From: Sinotaia quadrata
Taxonomy: Eukaryota; Mollusca; Gastropoda; Architaenioglossa; Viviparidae
NCBI GenBank assembly: GCA_028829895.1
Contig: CM054178.1
Location: forward strand, 88,284,058-88,348,057
DNA length: 64,000 nt
Direction of reading: 5' to 3'
A program made the translations under genes and the position numbers. Positions 56,561 to 64,000 of the stretch are shown piece by piece. Position 1 is the first letter of the stretch. Every line of letters begins with the position of its first letter. A model generated the notes under the pieces. The model saw only the letters and a list, made by a program, of their open reading frames with translations. It did not search any database and was not told the DNA's origin.

Positions 56561-57060
56561 TTCTATTTCCATAAGACGGAAGATCCTAATTAGTCAAATG
56601 CCATTATTTCCTCTAGAAGTCAGTAGACCCTAGTCTAGGGCCTCTACAACTCCAGAAGAGTTTAATCCAGGGTGATTTCTACCTCTATAAGATTGTGGAA
56701 TCTAGTCCAGAGAACCTTTGAACTCCATAAGAGAGTCTTCTTCAGAATTACCTAAACTTAGGACCATTTTGATCTCCACAAGAGAAGAGAGTCTACTTCA
56801 GAATTACCTAAACCTAGGGCCACTTTGATCTCTACAAGACACTAGACCGTAATCCTGTTCCGTATTCTTACACAAGTCACCGTTTGTCATTCAGTCGCGT
56901 TCGCAACTACATATTTAAGCTTCTGACCAGAAATCATCTCTTTAGTCAGATGTCACTCATCTCACCCCTCCAGCTACCGTTCGTCATTCAGTCACATTCG
57001 AAACTACACACTTAAGTTTCTGGTCAGAAATCGTCTTTTCCGTCAGACTTAGTTCATGAA
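56561..57060. repeat. Degenerate ~45-bp array followed by a ~97-bp duplication
   Basis: 56561-56860 has loose repeats with CTAxxCCAG and CTCTACAAGA blocks. Then CCGTTTGTCATTCAGTCxC...TTAAGxTTCTGxxCAGAAATC occurs twice (about 56880 and 56977). Confidence 0.7.
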
Positions 57061-57904
57061 GAAGCGTGAAAAATAAATGGTTATCTACACCTCTACATTA
57101 ATCTTTCCATTATGCAAGAGTGACTCTCAAGCATCACAACACCTAATAATTATGTGGAATTCTTTATTTTACAAGATAAGAGCCTAGTCAGTGTCACTCT
57201 GATTATAACTAGTCCTGAAACATAATCTTTAAAAAGTGAAAGACCTTTAAATTTAGTTTTAAATTTGATTCAAATAAGAAAGAAAATAGTGTGTGTGTGT
57301 GTGTGTGTGTGTGTGGTCTTTCTTGCCCCCGTCATTTTCTTAAAACTGTTCGCTTTCGTGTTGAGAGTATAGCGTGTGCATAGAGCTGGCCGCCATCTCT
57401 TACACCAGTGTGTCAAAGTTCAACGGAGAATAGCAGTACAGTCCTCAGTACTTTTAATCGCAAGGAACGAATGCAGCACTAATAGCAGTCACCGTAACTC
57501 GCACCCATTATACACCTGACACATCATCGATTTCATTACTTCTGACCTCGGTTCCTGATTGATTTCTTTGCAGTTCTGGCAGTCTGCAGTCTGACCTCGT
57601 GCTCTCCAGTTCAAGCATCAATAGCCACAGAAATAAAATGGTGATACATGAAATGAATAATACGAATATATATTTTATAGTCCGAAAAATAACGCGTTTC
57701 ACGTATCAGTGATTGTAGAACTATAACCGTGCAATGTCTCGAGTCATAAATACTTTAGGGTTACATCGCTATCGTTCTATTCTTGCTGCCAAGTTGCAGA
57801 CAAGGAAGGCTAAAATTTAACTCTACCTTGATTTAGGACAACGGTGGATCAAAATTTAACTCTCTTTAACATTTTCGCACTTTAAACTCGACTGCAACAA
57901 TTTA

Positions 57905-57940
<36 letters not shown>

Positions 57941-58810
57941 TTAATACTATAAACAGACGGGTAGTAAATAAGCAAACAAAATTAGATAACATTTTAACTT
58001 GATTGTTGACATTGTCCATTTTTCATTTTTATAACTTGGAGAATATTTTTAGCATTATCAAAAAGCGCCCTAAAAGCGAAGGGAAACCACGTCAAAGACA
58101 AATAAATCGTATGGCAAAAGCTCAAAAAAAAAAAATAACGCGCATCCTCCACTCCAGCCCCGTCCATCCTGAATTTATTTAAAAGGCGACACTGAAACTG
58201 CCATTTACTGGCATAATCTATACTTTAAAAATATTCGCAATTTATATGTGTGTATTTAATGGCTGGCTTGCACATTTTTGGTTCTGAATTATTATCAAAG
58301 TGATGACAACTCGATCCGCTGTGTTGAATAGATCTGTTTGGCATAAGTGCCAACTTTACAGGCCTGAAACACACTAGACCGCTAAGAAACTGAACTCTTT
58401 GACTATCACTCTGTGCTCTCGCTAACTACACCGACTGATTAGAATCATTGCGTTTTATAACCCATAAGCACTGCACTATTTGTAGTATGTTTTGCTGATT
58501 TCATACGAGTATGTTGGAATGTTTCTTATTCCCATCACTGCCTGTAAATGTTCTTTAAGTACGTGCATGTAATCCTTCCAGAAGTTAATAAAGTATGAAT
58601 GCAGAAATTATTGTTCAGGAAGTAAATAGCTTATAGGAGTCGATCAGTAGACACTAATTCCGCTCAGGTCCAAATGTTGTGGATAGTGAGGCCATAATAC
58701 TATCGGGCAAGACTGACAGTCTTTTTCTTTATATTTCCAGATTTGTTGGATTTCCTTAGCAAAAATTCTTTATTTACAAATAAAAGAAACAGTGCAAAGT
58801 ACATTGCGTG
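57061..58810. other. Intergenic sequence with two short TG tracts
   Basis: (TG)n at about 57289-57315 and 57907-57938, poly-A at about 58124-58134. No gene recognised. Confidence 0.5.
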
Positions 58811-58813
58811 CAC

Positions 58814-58998
58814 GTTAGACAGTATTACCCCACAACTTAATTCCAGTAAATGTTGTAGTTATGATGACTGTTTTAAAAATACATTTCATTTAATAATAGA
58901 ATAACATTAGACTGTATTACCCCACAACTTAATTCCAGAAAATGTTGTAGTTATGATGACTGTTTTAAAAATACATTTCATTTAATAATAGAATAACA
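58814..58998. repeat. ~92-bp direct duplication
   Basis: TTAGACxGTATTACCCCACA...AATAATAGAATAAC occurs twice with few differences. Confidence 0.92.
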
Positions 58999-61900
58999 GT
59001 TCAATTTATTCTGAATTTATTTCTTTTGAATTATTTCTTCTTGGAATCCATTTTAATATCTAACGTTCTTACTCTCCTTTCTTTTTCTTATTGGACATGT
59101 GTTTAATTCTTCATTCATTACCAATCTTCCATGCCGTGCCACAATTAAAAAGAAGAATAATGTTATTTCAAAATAGCACTTGACATCATCAAAGCTCTGG
59201 AGTTCACTCTCAGTATACACTTGATCTACAAGCAGTGAACGCTCATGACACAGGACCGTGACAGCTCTTCGCATCAGTAAATGAGTGGAGCACATCAAAT
59301 TTGTGTGTAAAAGTCATTTCACATTTAGAATATCCATAAATTGCTATCATCCTTCTAGGAATGACATTTTACGTTATGTATTAAAATAGAATCTTCTTAC
59401 GGGGGGGTGGGGTGGGGTGAATTGTTGAATACAGAACTAAACACGGTCAAGATGAACCTTCTCTATCTCCCCGCTCTTTTAATTCCATGAACTCATTTGT
59501 TTATTACAATTCAAAGTAAAGCTCCCTCCTCTCTATTTACCAAGTTCCCTCCCCCCCTTCCAAGAAAGAAAGAAAGAAAGAAAGAGTTTGGTTTACATTA
59601 AAACCAGAAATAAATATTTCTCACTGACGAAGCGACATTGTTGTTAAGAAAAAAAAAAAATCCCCCACAGGGCGCTTAACTTAAACAATTTATTTACTAT
59701 TTATATCGTCCATCTGTGCTAATACTAATTTAAACTGAAATAATTAGTACAACTTTCCGAAAGCTAAAAGAAGAGAGACACCGGTCACCTGTCAGCCTAT
59801 TATAGAGAACATTCCTATAACAATTCTCCTCACTGCGTTCAGTTCCACTCACCCTAATAAACTTAATTAAATTAACTACCAACAGAATGTATTTTTTCAA
59901 ATAAGTTAAAAAGAAAATAAATCATGATATTACATTATATGTTTCTTCTGAAAGATTTTAATATTAATCCTTCGAAAGAATGTGTTCTCTTGAACGGTTA
60001 TTTCATAATTCGAAGGATTTTGTTTATAACTCTGATACTCCGGCGATGTGCTTAAAGCATTACATTTCATTAAAAATTAATATTAATCGTACTAACTCAC
60101 GCGCGTATTGGCTTTAAAATTGGTCACCGCAACAACACTGAAATGCATGTACCAGTGTGTTGTTTGACATGCCACATAATCAAAGGGAAACAACCACGAT
60201 AAAGCATACAAATTAGTCAAGCTGTAACTGTTAGCCTCGATGAGAGCAATATTGTAATTCTTTAAATTATTAGGTTTTAAAAAAAAAAAGAATAATATGA
60301 AAATAGAATTTTAGTAGTTTCTGGTAAAGGTAATATAAATTTATTTTCTTAATCACTGCCATTTCTCTCTGAGGCGAGTATAGTATAATAAAAAAAGTGC
60401 GCCTCCTAGACAGAACCATCCGTTGCAAAATAGTATATATCAGATATATCACACTTGCGATCATCGGGGGAACATATTTGATAAAAAGTTGCTAAATGGT
60501 AGACCTTCAATTTCTGGGTTTGCCTGAAGCATACTGGTTCAAAACTAATACCAATCCTTTTTATCTGAATTCAGAGCAGATTTTTATTAGCACTGGATCT
60601 TGTGAATTATCTACAAATAATGAAAAAGAGAAAAAAAAAACAACTAAAATTTAAAAATAATTTTAGGCTTGAACTTTAACTGCTTTTTAGACAAATCACA
60701 AAATTACTCCAATTTTCACTCTCACATCATACAGATACTTACCAATTTAGTCTTTTATTGTGTTGCCTAAACAAAACCTCTAATAAAAAATTTGCAAGTG
60801 AGAAAATCTGAAGCAAAGCAGGTACATAAATGGGCACGAGATGTCTCAAATTAATCTGACATTTTAGTTATACTGTTCTCTTAGTGGATGAATGGATGTT
60901 ATCAGTGAACCAGGCTTTAGTTGCTTCTCCATTAGCCTATAATAGTAAACAGCCTAATGTGATTTTACTACTCAACATTATCTTGTGATCCACTCAGCTA
61001 TAATACACTTGGTCACAGTTTTTTCCAGAGAACTCTTAATTCATTAATGCTGATGACTAAGCATCTTGGCAGTCTGATAATGGAATCAGCGTCACTAAGA
61101 GTGATATAACATATTAAAGTGAGTGAGTGATATTAAAGAATTCTACAAAGTATTAGTAACAAAAAAAATATACAAATTATGGTTTTGAAAATAATTAATA
61201 TAAATATGCCACATTTTTCCTAATGTCCCATAAATCAACCCAACATGGCAGTATCTTGTAACCTAAATAAAGAGCAAACAAAATAAAAAGTCAAAAATAA
61301 ATGCTAACTAATTGAAAATTAGAAGAAAACACAAGAAATTACTTATTTTAATAAATTTAACTTGCTAGCTTTCTGCATAGGATATATAGTTGAGAAATAC
61401 TTACTTCACAACTACAGGCCTAGTAGGAGAGAAAAAAAATTATAAAATCAACTATTTCTTTAAAATATTATTAAATGTGCTCATTTTGCTCAATCAAAAA
61501 GCTATTTATATAATTGAGTCATTTCAGTTGGATAGATTCAATATTTTAAAAAAGCTTTTTATTTGAGTTAGGGGAGGGTTGTCTGCAAGCTTGTGACACA
61601 TTGTGATTGTTAGAAAGGATGGTTGTAGTGTACAAACAACAGATGTAATAAAAATGTTCCTCTAAAATCTAAATCCAAAGACCTGCCCTCACTTTTTATT
61701 TTCAGCAAATGTCGTATGTTCTAGCTCTTGTTTCTTTGTATGGTGAGAATGTGAAATCTCTCTCTCTCTCAAATCAATTTTATACATTCAATGCCTAACT
61801 GTTAGCTCAGTGTTTGACGTTGTAGTTAAAAATATTATTTTAATCAATAACCATACATGAAAATCATTTTCTTTCCATTGTATGTAAATATTTTGAACAT

Positions 61901-62090
61901 TCGAAAGAATTAAACAATAATTTATTTACTTTAGACATTATATAGGCCATACCTTGATTTTGTGAAAAGATTTCAAAAAATGGTTACAAAAAGACAGTTT
62001 AAACCATAAATCTGCATGGCTACTTTTTCTGGCAAGGTCGGGAATTTTGAACAGAGAAACAAATAATTATAGCCTTTAATTCAGTACTTT
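58999..62090. other. AT-rich intergenic sequence, few repeats
   Basis: A G-rich run (G7-T-G4-T-G4) at about 59401-59417 and (AAAG)n at 59563-59587. The minus-strand frame at 59053-59298 is open for 81 codons without a known domain. No minisatellite arrays from here to the window end, in contrast to the rest. Confidence 0.5.
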
Positions 62091-62460
62091 TTGTGACGTC
62101 ACATTTTTCAAACGCCTCAACCCCCATTAGCAAATTTGGAATCCCTCTCGACGTTATATGTGGATAGCCCTAATGGTTGCATTTGTGTTATTAGTTTTAT
62201 TAGTTTTATTACCCGAAAAGCTTCATACTATAAGTAGTTCTTGGCCATTATAGCATTGAAAATTGCTCTCTCTCCACCGATCGTCTGCATCTTTCTACTG
62301 TTTACGTTTTGGGGCAGCGTAGAGCATTATGGGAGTTTTCGCAACCCATTCGAAAAGCGTTTGACATGTTTGTCAGCTCAAAGATACAAGTAAACCAATG
62401 AAATTGAGTATAAGAAAATGTTTTCGCTGAGGACTGTTTACCGATGATTCTCCAGTAAGT
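62091..62460 (+). promoter_or_regulatory. Candidate promoter and non-coding first exon
   Basis: A perfect CRE palindrome TGACGTCA lies at 62094-62101. GCATTATGGGAGTT at 62324-62337 closely matches the start of the ZNF143/Staf-type promoter motif. There is a local rise in GC and CpG between 62095 and 62400, and TCTCCA|GTAAGTAT near 62456 is a good 5' splice site. Together these could be the start of a plus-strand gene running out of the window. No coding exon seen downstream. Confidence 0.3.
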
Positions 62461-64000
62461 ATTTAAATACGAATCGCGACGAAGCGTTTATATTAAAAGC
62501 AAACTCATGCACTACCCAAAAATTCAAAAAGAATTGTTTTAAAACTGTTCTTGACATTAATAAAGCACTGATATAAAATATTAAGTTCCATTTTTAAGCA
62601 GTAAGATATTATTTTAAAATACTTTATCGGATACAATTGCACGCATAAAATTCATTATTGTGGGTTTAATAAAATACTTGACAGATAACTTGTACCTTTT
62701 AACTAGTGTAAAGAGACATTAATATAAAATCCCTTTTGTCTTACATGACATATATGCCTACAATTTAAGGGTATTTAGTCCATTTCGGAAATGATTAGTA
62801 AAAACTTTATCCAGTTTTAGGATGCGTAATACATGTATTTTCTTTTTCAGAGCAAGTATAGATTATTAGATATCTACCTCTTAACATATTTCTGCCTTCA
62901 TAAGTTCGTCCCTTGTTAATCACGCAAGCATATTTCTACTCTAGTGTCTAGATCAACTGTAAATAACAATACTAATAGAATTAAATCAAATAAACGCTAC
63001 TTAAGTACTTTCCTAATTTTATAATTTATTCATATGGTATACAGTATATTCACAGAGGGTGTTGTGTTGGGATAATGTCAATAACTGCATATCAAAATAT
63101 TTTGGATATGGTCACAGGAAGTATGATATTAGACAGATTCACTTCATTATCCGTTTACTGTTTAGTTTCTTTATTGTAACTTTGAATTATTTTATGATGT
63201 TATGAAAGTCATTTACACAATATAATTGTGATAACTTAGAAACAACAGGCTTTGTGAGTTTGTAAGTCAAGGGAAGTATATTTCTCTGAATGGTTTCATT
63301 GGGGCAGTGCATCAGACCCATTGATCTAAAAAGTTAGAGAAATTATCATCTGTCTACCTGACTCACATATGCAAGCACACACAACCATACCAACATACAT
63401 GCCTACTGACCCATATATAATATATATATATAATTGTTTTAAATTACCATTATACTCCTAAGTGTTTTAACAGTATGTAGATTTGCATATATTACTATAA
63501 AAAAAACAAAAACACTTTATGATCTGTGGGATGATCATTAAATTAAGGCAATTCAATATTCAAACAAATGCATTTATTGTTGTGCAGTAAGTTTTATTTA
63601 ATTTTTACTTAAACTACAAAATGAAATTTTTACCTTTCATGACAATTATCCTATTTCTGGTTCAGTGAACAGGAAGATAATTGCTTGTTTATAAGTAGTA
63701 CAAAGCACCAACAAATATATACATATGCACAGAACACTAGATATTAACCATTATATTAACTTTGGACTGATCTTTTTAGAAAATAGTTCTGTTAGTTGAA
63801 TCAAAAGCCAATTTTTCTTTATTTTTGGATTCACATTTGCTGCAAAATTTATTTCCATGCAGTCCATTTCTACTATTTTAGTATTTTTATATTTGTGTTT
63901 GTTTATTTATTATAAGGAAATCTGCTTTTAAAATATAGCATTTTATTAAAAATAAATGTATACAGAAATAAATATATACAGCATCTCACAAATATATTTT
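62461..64000. other. AT-rich sequence to window end, no feature recognised
   Basis: Unique AT-rich sequence with a short (TA)n near 63417-63431 and poly-A runs; no domain-bearing frame. Confidence 0.5.

Noticed and set aside
59053..59298. 81-codon minus-strand frame with a mixed, protein-like composition
   Set aside because: No recognised domain, no flanking exon signals; not enough to call a gene.

Overview
The window looks like invertebrate (metazoan) nuclear DNA. It is AT-rich and intron-rich and very dense in minisatellites and (CA/TG)n tracts, with one split neuropeptide-type GPCR gene and several classes of transposon. The repeat style and long introns suggest a mollusc, perhaps a cephalopod. 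That is an inference from general character, not from any diagnostic gene.

Layout. 1-1.5 kb: a (CA)n/(TG)n inverted repeat, a dispersed-repeat copy and a decayed LINE fragment. 2549-11182: a complete LTR retrotransposon with 5-bp target duplications (ATAGT), two 1726-bp LTRs that read as identical, a primer-binding site, a polypurine tract and one uninterrupted 1529-codon Gag-Pol frame. Its domain order is Gag (SCAN-like capsid, zinc knuckle) - protease - integrase - reverse transcriptase - RNase H. Integrase therefore lies upstream of RT, the hallmark of Gmr1-like Ty3/gypsy elements. 13.1-14.5 kb: two minus-strand LINE fragments (R4/Dong-like by character) embedded in (ATT)n microsatellites, one with a large internal deletion.

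Host gene. Three plus-strand exons form the 3' part of a class A (rhodopsin-type) peptide-receptor-like GPCR: 14644-14782 (third intracellular loop), 19214-19336 (TM6, CWGP) and 37801-38058 (TM7, NPIIY, C-tail, stop). The frames join across the two introns of 4.4 kb and 18.5 kb. Exons for TM1-TM5 were not found and probably lie upstream of the window. If so, the retrotransposon sits in one of this gene's introns. The 18.5-kb intron is filled with more than a dozen unrelated minisatellite arrays.

Downstream of the gene (38-64 kb) no intact gene was recognised. This part holds a decayed TIR transposon (40667-42679) with a mutsd/Mutator-like transposase remnant in which a 17-codon segment has become a minisatellite. 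It also holds two perfect palindromes (45-bp arms at 45.4 kb; 213-bp arms at 53.4-53.9 kb), many more tandem arrays, a composite TG array, and a weak promoter-like patch near 62.1-62.5 kb. Most long open frames in the window are artefacts of TG/CA tracts or of tandem repeats whose period is a multiple of three.
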